The notes under the pieces were generated by a model. That model did not search any database. It was not told the origin of the DNA and saw nothing but the letters and a program-made list of their open reading frames with translations. Positions 1 through 7,834 of a stretch of 41,849 bases of DNA are shown one piece after another (position 1 is the stretch's first letter; each line of letters opens with the position of its first letter). A program made the position numbers and the translations under genes. This DNA is from Bacteroidia bacterium (lineage in GTDB: Bacteria; Bacteroidota; Bacteroidia; Flavobacteriales; Schleiferiaceae), in assembly GCA_030427785.1 (NCBI GenBank), contig JAUICR010000004.1, positions 1 to 41,849 on the forward strand, written 5' to 3'.

Positions 1-1
1 T

Positions 2-46
2 ACAGATGTGTGGCAAGACTACAGCCCACTATACTGGGTGATTTGA
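2..46 (+). CDS. C-terminal tail of a gene entering from upstream (partial)
   Basis: Frame 2 is open from the window edge to a TGA and reads TDVWQDYSPLYWVI. The aromatic-rich ending looks like a real protein C-terminus, and the following 156 bases hold no gene. Fourteen residues are too few to assign a family. The open frame could also be chance. Confidence 0.35.
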   Translation, partial: TDVWQDYSPLYWVI

Positions 47-92
47 ATAAAGCAAACAACTTGTTTACAGACTAATTGAACAGTTTTACACT

Positions 93-100
93 TAGGTTTG
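93..100 (+). promoter_or_regulatory. Putative Bacteroidota -7 box (TAggTTTG)
   Basis: The octamer matches the Bacteroidota sigma-70-type consensus TAnnTTTG exactly and lies about 100 bases before the ATG of the lipoprotein gene at 203. No convincing TTTG -33 element sits at the usual spacing, so this is only a candidate. Confidence 0.3.
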
Positions 101-202
101 CATTGTTTTACATTGTGACAAACTTTATCTGAATTGATTGATGCAGATTTACCAAAAAGTATCAGCCCAAAGTAAATCTGAACCACAATAAAATCTTATC
201 AT

Positions 203-1126
203 ATGAACAAGAGAAAATTAATGTTATCCCTATTTTTCATCCCTATGGCGTTTATCACGGCATGTGCTCAGGATGTACCTACCAAGGATATGGATCTAAA
301 AACTGCTGAAGAGATACAGGTACTCAAAAAGGAAAATGCAAGTATTCACCCTTATGGTGGCTGGTATTGCCCAGATAATTTAGGTGGTTTTCCTCCGGTA
401 GATGTCTATGACTTAGCCAAAGTGCCTGTAGTGAATGGCCGAATGCCAACCAAAGAAGAAACTCAAAACGGAACGTCTCTTATGTATTTTGACCCTAGCG
501 AGTTTCCAACGGCTACGCCAATGGAGATTTCATTGCCTAAGCTAGCGCGCTATTATTCGCAAAATACCGAACAAAATGAGTTGGTCATTATTATTCAAGC
601 AGTAGTGGTGGATCAAGATACGGTGGTAGGTTTCAGGTATTTAAATGGGGGCAACGGCACCTCCTGGTACAATGAGGTTGATATTCTCTCTGCAAAAGAG
701 GTTTCAGAATTGGGTTCAACTCCATTTGTATTTTTAGAGTCGAAAATAAATGCTCCTAAGGAAAAAGTGTGGGAAGCCATTGCCAACACTGAGTATGCCA
801 AGAACTTAGGAATTTATTTTGATAAGGAAGCATTTTTTGAATCACCTTGGACCAAAGAATCCAGAGTGAAGTTGCAACACCATGAAATGGTAGGTGAGGT
901 GGCTAATGGCATTATCATGACACTTTTCGGTAACATTTACCTTCAGATAGACTACAATCGACTTGGGCATCAGTCGGTAGAAAAGATTCTGATTATGGAT
1001 AATGAAGATGGTAAAACCTCAACAATTCAATTGGTTTTTGGCCCTTTTGCAGAAGCTTATAAAAGCGAACAAGCCTATTGGGAAGAATGGCTGGAAGAAG
1101 TACAAAATGCGAGTAGTAGGGAGTAA
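203..1126 (+). CDS. Putative SRPBCC-like lipoprotein
   Basis: This is a 307-residue predicted lipoprotein. The N-terminus has a basic stretch, a hydrophobic core and a lipobox ending FITAC, so Cys21 would be lipidated. The C-terminal half, from about residue 175 (ESKINAPKEKVWEAIANTEY) to the final WEEWLEEV helix, resembles an SRPBCC/START-like ligand-binding fold: a strand, a 'A..ekVW.ai.d' helix, a beta-rich middle and a long C-terminal helix. The first half (residues 22-170) is not a family I recognise. The fold call is inferred from pattern only. The gene stands alone, with 156 bases upstream holding a possible TAggTTTG box and a repeat-filled gap downstream. Ligand and function are unknown. 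Confidence 0.8.
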   Translation: MNKRKLMLSLFFIPMAFITACAQDVPTKDMDLKTAEEIQVLKKENASIHPYGGWYCPDNLGGFPPVDVYDLAKVPVVNGRMPTKEETQNGTSLMYFDPSEFPTATPMEISLPKLARYYSQNTEQNELVIIIQAVVVDQDTVVGFRYLNGGNGTSWYNEVDILSAKEVSELGSTPFVFLESKINAPKEKVWEAIANTEYAKNLGIYFDKEAFFESPWTKESRVKLQHHEMVGEVANGIIMTLFGNIYLQIDYNRLGHQSVEKILIMDNEDGKTSTIQLVFGPFAEAYKSEQAYWEEWLEEVQNASSRE

Positions 1127-1138
1127 TTAAAGATTTTT

Positions 1139-1172
1139 AGACCTGATAGCTTTTTAGAACTTGTATGGGCTC
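1139..1172. repeat. Degenerate copy of the 1439-1471 palindrome
   Basis: The sequence agacctgatagctttttaga followed by acttgtatgggct follows the layout of the perfect palindrome at 1439-1471, with several substitutions in both arms. The resemblance is by eye and the copy no longer forms a strong stem. Confidence 0.4.
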
Positions 1173-1208
1173 GTAGTGATACCAATGCAAAAGCCCCATT
1201 CCCTACTC

Positions 1209-1229
1209 CTGTGGTTCTGCAAACCACAG
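1209..1229. repeat. Hairpin repeat, copy 1
   Basis: The arms ctgtggtt and aaccacag are perfect inverted repeats of 8 bp around a ctgca loop. A second copy lies at 1366-1386, and both are followed by a similar aag..aa.gaagc tail, so the repeat unit is longer than the hairpin. Confidence 0.65.
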
Positions 1230-1365
1230 AAAGAAATGAAGCTTAAACGTAAAAAGGAAAGGCTTGGGATGCTCGTTCGATTACGGTCAAGGTCTCGCTC
1301 CTTTTATACTTGAATCCAAGCCCCTTCACTTTCGCACCGAAACCTCACAACCTTCCTTCACTAGC

Positions 1366-1386
1366 CTGTGGTTCTGCAAACCATAG
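1366..1386. repeat. Hairpin repeat, copy 2
   Basis: This is the second copy of the 1209-1229 hairpin (ctgtggtt-ctgca-aaccatag), with one arm mismatch (a t where copy 1 has c). The shared loop and flank make it a direct repeat of a palindromic unit about 157 bases after the first. Confidence 0.65.
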
Positions 1387-1438
1387 GGGGAAGCAAAGCT
1401 ATTTAGTTTTTCAAAACTACAGTTTTGTTCTGGTTCAC

Positions 1439-1471
1439 AGACCTGACAGGTTTCTAAAACCTGTCAGGTCT
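1439..1471. repeat. Perfect palindrome, 15-bp stem and 3-base loop
   Basis: The arms agacctgacaggttt and aaacctgtcaggtct are exact reverse complements around the loop cta. From general knowledge, palindromes of the type acctgacaggt...acctgtcaggt recur between genes of many Bacteroidota genomes, so this is probably a dispersed REP- or MITE-like element. It could also terminate transcription from either side. Confidence 0.75.
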
Positions 1472-1562
1472 CATGCAGCGAATTGCTAGCCAAAATAAAG
1501 GAAATAGTCAGATAATCTTTTCCAAAATTCATTACACCTATTAAGTGTTTTCCACAGTGCGC

Positions 1563-2597
1563 TTACTCTTGGCTTGCCGAATCGTCTTCTACCATTTGTA
1601 CTACCTGATATACGTTTTTGCCATCTTGCGTTAAAGGCTGAAAATAGGTGCCACTATAAAAAACGTACTTCACGCCTTGGATGTCTACTTCTTCACCGCC
1701 CTCCGGAATGTTGCTAACCACGGCCCCATCAGGAGATTCGATTACTTTGTAGCCATCGCTCACCTTTTCATAAAAAACTCCTGCGTAGTAGTAATAGGTA
1801 ATGTCGTTTATGACGACCATTTCTCGTTCATCAGGAACCTCCACTACTACAATGTTTACAGGAGCAGGCACAACATTGTAGCCCCCGCTTACTTCTACAT
1901 AATACACACCACTGTCGTAGTAATAAATTTGATTCATCAGTGATACTGTAACGGCTGTGGCAACCATAGTAGCCATAAAAAATCCTACCGGATGATAAGC
2001 TGGCCCATAATAGTAAGGATGATAGGGGTGGTAGTGGTATGGGTAATATCCCCTATGACCATTGTAATAGCGGTTATAATGATTTTGATTCACCTGAACG
2101 TTTCTATTAATCGTGGTGCTATTATCAATATTAATATTGTTTCCCCCGCCTGGGCGATTGCCTGCGTTTGCTCCACCGTTAGGGCGGTTTCCAGTATTTC
2201 CACCATTAGCAGGTCGGTTTCCGGTATTAGGTCTATCACCAGTAGATGGCCTATTGGCCGATCCACTATTTCCTGTACTAGGGCGAGTGGCAGGCTTGGT
2301 AACATTTCCAGTAGAGGGCTTGGTAGCCGGCCTGGTAGAAGGTGTGGGTCTTGTAGAAGGTGTAGGTCGAGTATTCCCTGTGGATGGCCTTGTTGCAGGT
2401 CTGGTGGCTGGTTTGTGCTGCGAGGTTTGAGGCCTGGTAGGCGATTGTCTTGCACCACCATTTATTGAGCCTGTGTGAGCCCGTGCTCCTCCGCCACCTC
2501 CGCGACCACCGCCACCATGAGGCATTCTTTGGGCTGTAAGTTCTAATATGGGTAAAAGGCAAATAAGTAGTATTACGCTGAAATTTATCTTCTTCAT
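1563..2597 (-). CDS. DUF6515-family secreted protein with low-complexity N-half
   Basis: This 344-residue protein has a signal peptide (VILLICLLPILELTAQ) and then a long low-complexity region (about 25-165) rich in G, N, P, R, S and T with units such as TRPTPS and KPSTGN. A Tyr/His-rich patch and one membrane-like hydrophobic segment (GFFMATMVATAVTVSLM) follow. The C-terminal third has repeated small Tyr-rich units of the pattern 'YYYY.GVFYE...GY.VI..P.GAVV..IPEG', which I recognise as DUF6515. It starts 2 bases after the DUF2092 gene stops, so the two are almost surely co-transcribed. It is probably an envelope or surface protein; its biochemical role is unknown. Confidence 0.8.
   Translation of the reverse strand: MKKINFSVILLICLLPILELTAQRMPHGGGGRGGGGGARAHTGSINGGARQSPTRPQTSQHKPATRPATRPSTGNTRPTPSTRPTPSTRPATKPSTGNVTKPATRPSTGNSGSANRPSTGDRPNTGNRPANGGNTGNRPNGGANAGNRPGGGNNINIDNSTTINRNVQVNQNHYNRYYNGHRGYYPYHYHPYHPYYYGPAYHPVGFFMATMVATAVTVSLMNQIYYYDSGVYYVEVSGGYNVVPAPVNIVVVEVPDEREMVVINDITYYYYAGVFYEKVSDGYKVIESPDGAVVSNIPEGGEEVDIQGVKYVFYSGTYFQPLTQDGKNVYQVVQMVEDDSASQE
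2130..2450 (-). repeat. Imperfect tandem coding repeats in the DUF6515 gene
   Basis: The DNA encodes repeated short peptides (TRPTPS, TRPATKPSTGN, GNRP.GG) and consists of imperfect 12- to 36-base units such as gtagaaggtgtgggt. The repetition keeps several other frames open and explains the overlapping ORF-track calls here. Such tracts can change length by slippage. Confidence 0.6.
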
Positions 2598-2599
2598 GA

Positions 2600-3352
2600 C
2601 TAGAGTTTTTTCTTAATTAGGTCGCTTTCTGTTGATCCTTCAGGTGGACTAAATTCAAATAAGGTATTGGGTAATTTGGGATTAGACACCCAATTGGTAA
2701 AGGTAGCCACATAGGTTTGTGAGTTTTTATCACCCAAGCCATAAATTTCTAACTGTACAGGTAAATGAGTTTTGCTATCTACCAAAATGAACATTTCAAG
2801 GTGGTTATTCTTTGCATAGATTTCATGACATTCTATTTCCCCAAACATGCGGTTTTCGAGCAGAGAAACGGTATCGCTCATGGCTATAATATCGTCAGTA
2901 AGGGTTGGATAAAAGAAATCAGCCGCTGGAAATTCCATAATAAAGTTGGTATGAACAGAGTCTATCACTCTAAGCAATTTGCGGGGCACTTCAATGGTTT
3001 CGTATGCATTGGCTTCGTAGTCAAACACAGAGAGGCTGGTATTATTATACCACACAGCCTTGCGCTCACCCTCATTTACGGTATAAAAATACATTTGACT
3101 ATGGCCGTTTATGTAGGCATCGGTTTGTTTGAAGGTTTCGGTCCCATTGTTTTTTTCGGGCGATGATTCGGTGGTGCTTACCGTAAAGCTACAGGAGTTT
3201 AGTTCGCCAATGGTTTTGGTAAGTTGATCTAAAACCCCAATCGCGTCTTCATCGTAATATTTGCTGCTTTCTTTTTGACAACTAGAACTTAGCCCTCCAA
3301 TTAGAATCAGGCTGAGTACAAGTTTTAAGGGAGCTGTTGTTTTGATAATCAT
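2600..3352 (-). CDS. DUF2092-type lipoprotein
   Basis: This 250-residue predicted lipoprotein has a hydrophobic N-terminus ending in the lipobox SSSC. The mature part reads like DUF2092, a periplasmic family related to the LolA/outer-membrane lipoprotein-sorting fold: an early 'AIGVLDQLTKTIGELNSCSFTV' helix-strand, a redundant beta-sheet core and 'FILVDSKTHLPVQLEI' near the end. It sits directly upstream of the DUF6515 gene (2-base gap), and I infer that the two act together in the envelope. The exact substrate is unknown. The family call rests on recognising the pattern, without a search. Confidence 0.75.
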   Translation of the reverse strand: MIIKTTAPLKLVLSLILIGGLSSSCQKESSKYYDEDAIGVLDQLTKTIGELNSCSFTVSTTESSPEKNNGTETFKQTDAYINGHSQMYFYTVNEGERKAVWYNNTSLSVFDYEANAYETIEVPRKLLRVIDSVHTNFIMEFPAADFFYPTLTDDIIAMSDTVSLLENRMFGEIECHEIYAKNNHLEMFILVDSKTHLPVQLEIYGLGDKNSQTYVATFTNWVSNPKLPNTLFEFSPPEGSTESDLIKKKL

Positions 3353-3416
3353 ATTGTGAGTGGTAGGATTAAGTTCATAAAACTAAGATATTTGAGACTA
3401 TTGGTTTATTTATTTT

Positions 3417-4208
3417 TCATTTTGTATTGGTGGCAGGGTCTTGATTAAAGACTGTGGAAAGCGTTGAATATAAGTCTGGGTGCTTTTTCTTGAACAACTT
3501 CGGTCTTTCAAAAAAATACTCGGATACCACGGCCAGAAACTCTTGATCGTTAGTTACGGCATAAGGATTTATATCGCTTTTACCCTTTAGAATATCTTGG
3601 GTTTTTAATCGTATTTGTTCTATCCACGGGAGAATCGCTTGGTTGTCCAATACCACTTTTGGCAACCCATCAATGTAATTATCGGCTTTGTCAAATAAAT
3701 GTACAAATTCATGTATCCCCACATTTTTCTTGTCTGTGGTATTGTCAAAACCCAAGTGAAGCGCAGGTTTGGAGAAAATAACAACATTATTCATTACACC
3801 GCCTGAGCCTACCATGCCGCTAATTCCACGCCCTTGGCCCTCTAGCTGAAAGTTTGAATCAAACAAATCAGGATAAAGCAATACTTCGTAGAGGCTGCTG
3901 TACTCCCAATCAGGAAAAGCAAAAACGGGAATAACGGCACTACTGGCCACCAATAATCGATCTTCATCGGTTACGTGGGTTTTCACTCCGGTAATTTTCA
4001 CACGGGCCAAAAAACGCAGAATGTCATTTTCAAAGGTTTCTTTTTTGGCAGAATTTAATTGAGAGTAGAAAAGTACTTTGGATTGTAAAAAACTCCTCCA
4101 CTCAGAAGGGAACTCTGATGGAACTTGTAGAGGGCTCTTTTTTTTCTTTGGCCGGAATACCAGCCAAAAAGCAAAAACTATAGCAAGAAGAAAAAGTAGC
4201 TGAACCAA
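3417..4208 (-). CDS. MtfA-like zinc metallopeptidase (M90 family)
   Basis: This 263-residue protein has one N-terminal membrane segment (about 2-18) followed by KKKK, so the body probably faces the cytoplasm. The zinc motif HEFVH lies at residues 166-170, and the third ligand is likely Glu230 in VVSEYFF. The closing pattern 'EFLAVVSEYFFERP..F....P.LY..L...FNQDP' is characteristic of the MtfA/M90 peptidases. In Escherichia coli MtfA acts on the glucose regulator Mlc, but Bacteroidota homologues have no established target. The first in-frame ATG precedes the membrane segment and is kept as the start. It lies 64 bases upstream of the DUF2092 gene on the same strand and may share its transcript. 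Confidence 0.85.
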   Translation of the reverse strand: MVQLLFLLAIVFAFWLVFRPKKKKSPLQVPSEFPSEWRSFLQSKVLFYSQLNSAKKETFENDILRFLARVKITGVKTHVTDEDRLLVASSAVIPVFAFPDWEYSSLYEVLLYPDLFDSNFQLEGQGRGISGMVGSGGVMNNVVIFSKPALHLGFDNTTDKKNVGIHEFVHLFDKADNYIDGLPKVVLDNQAILPWIEQIRLKTQDILKGKSDINPYAVTNDQEFLAVVSEYFFERPKLFKKKHPDLYSTLSTVFNQDPATNTK

Positions 4209-4305
4209 AGAAGCGAGGAAGTTTGTTTAGGACTAATCGTGATAATCAAAAATAGGTGACTTATAAATACCAACAAACCTAAATAAATAGCGTGCGCGCC
4301 ACGGT

Positions 4306-5517
4306 CTACCAATTTGGATCTTTATGAAAAGTATACCCGATAGAGAATTCAAAAATATCGGCAATGTTTTCATGGGCTTTTATGGCAAAGCCAATATTGT
4401 AATGGTCCTTTATTCTATATCGAATTCCAATTCTTTCGTAGTAGGGCCTGCGGTCAAGGTTTTCTTCATTTCTATGAAGGTAAAATCCTAAATCTATTGG
4501 AATGTAAAGGTTCTTAGTTATTACCCATTCCCACGAACCTGTAATGGCAAATGACATGGACTTTGAGAAGTCTGATGCATCCGAAGTGTTGCGGTCATTC
4601 GCACCCTCGCACCACACTACATCTAGCCCAAACCCTAGACGGTACTTATAATTGATTTGTCGCAAAAAAGTTGTGCTTACGCCTATTTTAGCATAGTTGG
4701 GCCCGTTGTCTATATAGTTTTTACTCCCTCCTAGCAGGGTGATATTGGCCACATTATTCTTTTTGTACGGCTTTACATAAGTGGGATAGGTATGTACTTC
4801 CGGCTTGTTTAATTTATAACTAAGCCCTAAAGTTAGCGGAACAACATTTACCCCTAAATTGGGTAATTTAATAGCTCCGTTAGAAAAGTGCTTAAACCCC
4901 AAGCTACCATTGATGGCCCATCGTGGGCTGAATTTATAATTGGCCGATAAGGCGAAATTTACATAACTGTTTACAGAACTACCCAAAAATATTTGATCGG
5001 GGTTTTCTACGGGATCATAAGGATTGGCATTAAAAGAATATCCAACTGCGCAACTGTACGAAAAGCTTAAATGCTTACTCTTTTCAAACTTGAACGGGAT
5101 ATTGAAAAAGAAGTACACCGCTAGAGGGTCGCCAATGATGTCACTATGAAAAGTACCACCGTACAAGCCAATTCCTAAATAAGGTCTGCGATATACCGTG
5201 CTGTACACATCGGTGGTATCTGTGTTTCTAAAGCTCAACCTAAAGTCTAAACCCGCGTAGTTTGTGCTGTTTGCTACTTCTTTTCCTTTTTCGCTACCAT
5301 CATTTAGTACCAATCCATTTTCTATTCTAGAGTCAAGGTATATCGCTCTTTTGGGTTTTCCAGATTCTTTGTGCTGAGCCATGACACCATGAGTGGTACA
5401 CAAAACCGTAAGCAGGAGCGAACCAAAAATGGTGGCATATTTTTTCGGAAATACTACAAAAGGGCAAGCGAAAATCTTGTTGAATCGAGCGGTCAGCATA
5501 TAGGTTCTACAATACAA
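4306..5517 (-). CDS. PagL-like lipid A deacylase / acyloxyacyl hydrolase, outer membrane
   Basis: This 403-residue outer-membrane barrel candidate has its signal peptide at about residues 26-48 (ATIFGSLLLTVLCTTHGVMAQ). Alternating beta-strand segments fill the rest. The motif FKHFSNGAIKLPNLGVN at about 208-224 matches the PagL active-site region, with His210, Ser212 and Asn213 in the H-x-S-N order. PagL enzymes remove a 3-O acyl chain from lipid A at the outer membrane. The protein is much longer than proteobacterial PagL, as is usual for Bacteroidota 'acyloxyacyl hydrolase' proteins. The track start adds a basic extension before the signal peptide; Met7 is an alternative. Enzymatic activity is inferred from the motif. 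Confidence 0.75.
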   Translation of the reverse strand: MYCRTYMLTARFNKIFACPFVVFPKKYATIFGSLLLTVLCTTHGVMAQHKESGKPKRAIYLDSRIENGLVLNDGSEKGKEVANSTNYAGLDFRLSFRNTDTTDVYSTVYRRPYLGIGLYGGTFHSDIIGDPLAVYFFFNIPFKFEKSKHLSFSYSCAVGYSFNANPYDPVENPDQIFLGSSVNSYVNFALSANYKFSPRWAINGSLGFKHFSNGAIKLPNLGVNVVPLTLGLSYKLNKPEVHTYPTYVKPYKKNNVANITLLGGSKNYIDNGPNYAKIGVSTTFLRQINYKYRLGFGLDVVWCEGANDRNTSDASDFSKSMSFAITGSWEWVITKNLYIPIDLGFYLHRNEENLDRRPYYERIGIRYRIKDHYNIGFAIKAHENIADIFEFSIGYTFHKDPNW

Positions 5518-5681
5518 TCAACCTAACCAATACAAAAGGCACAAGGGTTGAGTTTTTACGTAAATGTGATTTTTAAAAATAGGGGCCGAAAATAATCAAT
5601 CATTTCAATATGAATGGGTCCTACCCACTATTCCAGTTTTATGCGCAGGGTAGAGTATACTACCATTAATCTATATGATTT

Positions 5682-6842
5682 TTAGAACCGGAATCCTACC
5701 TGACCTCCTATCCAGAACTGTACATGGGTAGGTTTATTAAGATCATAGAATGTATTGCTATAAACAATGTTTTGACCTAAGTAATAACCATAGCTATCGG
5801 TGTCTGCATTATACATTTGCGTAGCATATACACTCAAGGATGGGCCTAAGTAAATTTCCATCCATTTGCCTAACTGCACGGCTATATTCGATTGAAAACG
5901 GCCAATCACGTTGACATCATCTTTATCAAAATCATTTTGGCTTAAGTAAGAAACTGTAGCTTCAAATTCTATTAAGCTATTTGGCGTTAAATGCATCCGG
6001 CTTCCTACTCCATATCCAAATGTCCAAAGGTGATTGACTTCATTAAAATTGGAGCTGGTAGTAAAAATGTTGTAAAAAGCATCCACACCTGTTTTAAAAG
6101 ATAAGGTGGCAGGAAACAACTCATTGTATTGAAGGCCTATGCTCTGATACCCATGTTTTGAAAAACTTATGAAACCAATGGGAACCCCGGCCAATACCGT
6201 ATCAGAAATGTTTATTAGCCCGAGTTGCAGCCCTTCTAGTTTATAGGCAACATTTAGCAAACCTGAAATTTGACTTCCAACAATATGTTGACTGGCATTG
6301 CTAATAGCAGAAACCTGGAGTCCAATTGTTTTATTGGTAACGTTAGAAAACCCGGTAGCCTGCAGTCCGTAGAGGGTGTCGGCCAATGAGCTTATGGCTG
6401 ATATTTGGCCACCCATTACATTTTTTGCTTGATTGTATATCCCTGCAGCTTGTAGCCCTATAAAGTTGTGTAAATTACTATTGGCAATGCCGGCCAGCTG
6501 CATTCCTTCAAAGGTGTTGTGATTGAAATTGATAATGCCGGCCACTTGCAGTGCTCTTGAGGGTCCGTGCACAATATTGGTAATGCCGGCCACCTGCATT
6601 CCTTCAAGCTTCTCGTTTAGGATATTTACAAAAGGGCTCAGCTCAAAACCTTGCACACCTCCATTGTCGCCACCAAAGAGATTAAAGCTAAAGTGATTTG
6701 TAGTGGTTTTGGCCGTATCCACATTGATACTTAGCCCGGGTAATACACTGAATTGTCCCATTACCGGCCTTTGCTGTGCTACGCCTATACTGCATTGAAT
6801 GCTGATCAAGGCAAGGATTGAAGTTCTAAAAATAGTAGTCAT
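5682..6842 (-). CDS. LA_2272-type surface repeat protein
   Basis: This 386-residue protein has an N-terminal signal peptide (to about IGVAQQ). Residues about 65-225 hold roughly nine or ten tandem repeats of about 15-18 residues with the pattern G-(L/M)-Q-x-x-G-I-x-N, e.g. GLQAAGIYNQAKNVM and GLQATGFSNVTNKTI. This is the LA_2272 surface-repeat pattern first described in Leptospira and common in Bacteroidota. The C-terminal part looks like outer-membrane beta strands and ends in an aromatic residue (GQVGFRF). The repeats suggest a regular beta solenoid or barrel. Function is unknown. It is divergent from the glycosyltransferase gene at 6991. Confidence 0.75.
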   Translation of the reverse strand: MTTIFRTSILALISIQCSIGVAQQRPVMGQFSVLPGLSINVDTAKTTTNHFSFNLFGGDNGGVQGFELSPFVNILNEKLEGMQVAGITNIVHGPSRALQVAGIINFNHNTFEGMQLAGIANSNLHNFIGLQAAGIYNQAKNVMGGQISAISSLADTLYGLQATGFSNVTNKTIGLQVSAISNASQHIVGSQISGLLNVAYKLEGLQLGLINISDTVLAGVPIGFISFSKHGYQSIGLQYNELFPATLSFKTGVDAFYNIFTTSSNFNEVNHLWTFGYGVGSRMHLTPNSLIEFEATVSYLSQNDFDKDDVNVIGRFQSNIAVQLGKWMEIYLGPSLSVYATQMYNADTDSYGYYLGQNIVYSNTFYDLNKPTHVQFWIGGQVGFRF

Positions 6843-6990
6843 TATAAGTATTTATAGTTCTAAGACAATTCAAATCGTAATGACCCCTACTTACATAAGA
6901 TTTTTTTTGGCGAGTAATTTTACTTATTTGCTGTACATGAAGGAGAGCTAAATAAAACAGGCTAATATTGCTGCTTGGTAATTGATAAAA

Positions 6991-7833
6991 ATGCACAGGC
7001 AAGATTCCACTATACAGTTTAGCGTTATTATGCCCATTTATAATGGGGACAATGCAGCCCATGTGAGTGAGGCCATACAAAGCTTGTATGATCAAACACT
7101 TAGAGCTCATGAAATAGTGATTATTCAGGATGGGCCCATTTATGAGGAACTTCATGAAGTGCTAAAATCTTGGATGGTAAAGATGCCTGAGATAAAACAT
7201 GTAGTGCTTAAAGTAAATCAAGGTTTATCTGGCGCTCTTAATGCAGGAATTGATGCCGCTAGCCATGAGTGGTTGGCCCGAATGGATGCAGATGATATTT
7301 GTTTGCCACATAGATTTGAGAAGCAAGTCGATTACATAATGACCCATCCCGAAATATCCATTCTTGGCTCATGGATTGTAGAATACGATGAGAACATGGA
7401 GGAAGAGATTGCTACTCGCAAACTACCCGAAACGCACTCCGAATTGATGAAGTATGCCCAATGGCGATGCCCGTTTAATCATATGACGGTGATGTACAAA
7501 AAATCAGCACTGTTAGATTTGGGCAAATACAAAAACTACGGTGCAGTGGGAGATGATTATGAATTGTGGGCCAGGTTTCTGATGAATGGATACAAGGCGG
7601 CAAACATTCAGGAGAATCTGGTAAATGCACGTACGGGCAAAGATTTTTTTGGTAATAGAAGGCGAGGGTGGAAGTATTTTAAAAATGAACTGCGTGAGAT
7701 AAACGATTTGTATCGGCTTAAATTGATTAACCCATTACAGTACAGTTTTCACTTTATCACCAAGTTTATTGTTCGTATGTCGCCACCATTTCTGGTAAAG
7801 ATTATTTACAGAGGAATTCGTAAAACCTCTTAG
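6991..7833 (+). CDS. Family 2 glycosyltransferase
   Basis: This cytoplasmic GT-A enzyme of about 280 residues would transfer a sugar from a nucleotide donor. It opens with FSVIMPIYNGD, has the metal-binding DXD region as RMDADD (residues 98-102) and the acceptor-side motif GDDYELWARF, and carries CPFNHMTVMYKK between them, all as in AmsE-type GT2 enzymes of exopolysaccharide synthesis. The ORF track begins at a TTG at 6982; I prefer the ATG three codons later. The flippase gene starts one base after this stop, so the two are translationally close and part of one operon. Donor and acceptor sugars cannot be told. Confidence 0.85.
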   Translation: MHRQDSTIQFSVIMPIYNGDNAAHVSEAIQSLYDQTLRAHEIVIIQDGPIYEELHEVLKSWMVKMPEIKHVVLKVNQGLSGALNAGIDAASHEWLARMDADDICLPHRFEKQVDYIMTHPEISILGSWIVEYDENMEEEIATRKLPETHSELMKYAQWRCPFNHMTVMYKKSALLDLGKYKNYGAVGDDYELWARFLMNGYKAANIQENLVNARTGKDFFGNRRRGWKYFKNELREINDLYRLKLINPLQYSFHFITKFIVRMSPPFLVKIIYRGIRKTS

Positions 7834-7834
7834 C

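Larger units (their letters stand above)
1127..1562. other. Gene-free stretch with palindromic repeats (436 bp)
   Basis: No credible ORF lies here on either strand. It contains two near-identical CTGTGGTT hairpins, one perfect 15-bp-stem palindrome, a degenerate relative of that palindrome, and a weak outer inverted repeat (ggcttggga near 1261 against tccaagcc near 1315). It separates a plus-strand gene from the 3' end of a minus-strand gene, so both neighbours converge on it and the hairpins may serve as terminators. It looks like an accumulation site for small palindromic elements. Confidence 0.6.

Noticed and set aside
2130-2450. Tandem DNA repeats considered as CRISPR
   Set aside because: Units are short, imperfect, in coding frame and lack unique spacers; no cas gene is present.
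1992-2468. Overlapping ORFs of 94-158 codons in several frames
   Set aside because: They are side products of the repeated codons of the DUF6515 low-complexity tract and translate to biased, signal-free sequences.
4215-4290. Similar segments tttgtttagg and aacaaacctaaat considered as an inverted repeat
   Set aside because: Pairing is imperfect and AT-rich; no support for a functional structure.
5625-5665. Short inverted repeats tgggt..accca and ggtag..ctacc
   Set aside because: Stems of 5 bp without a T-run are expected by chance.
6826-7155. 109-aa minus-strand ORF
   Set aside because: It overlaps the conserved start of the GT2 gene and the start of the LA_2272-type gene; no domain or signal is visible.
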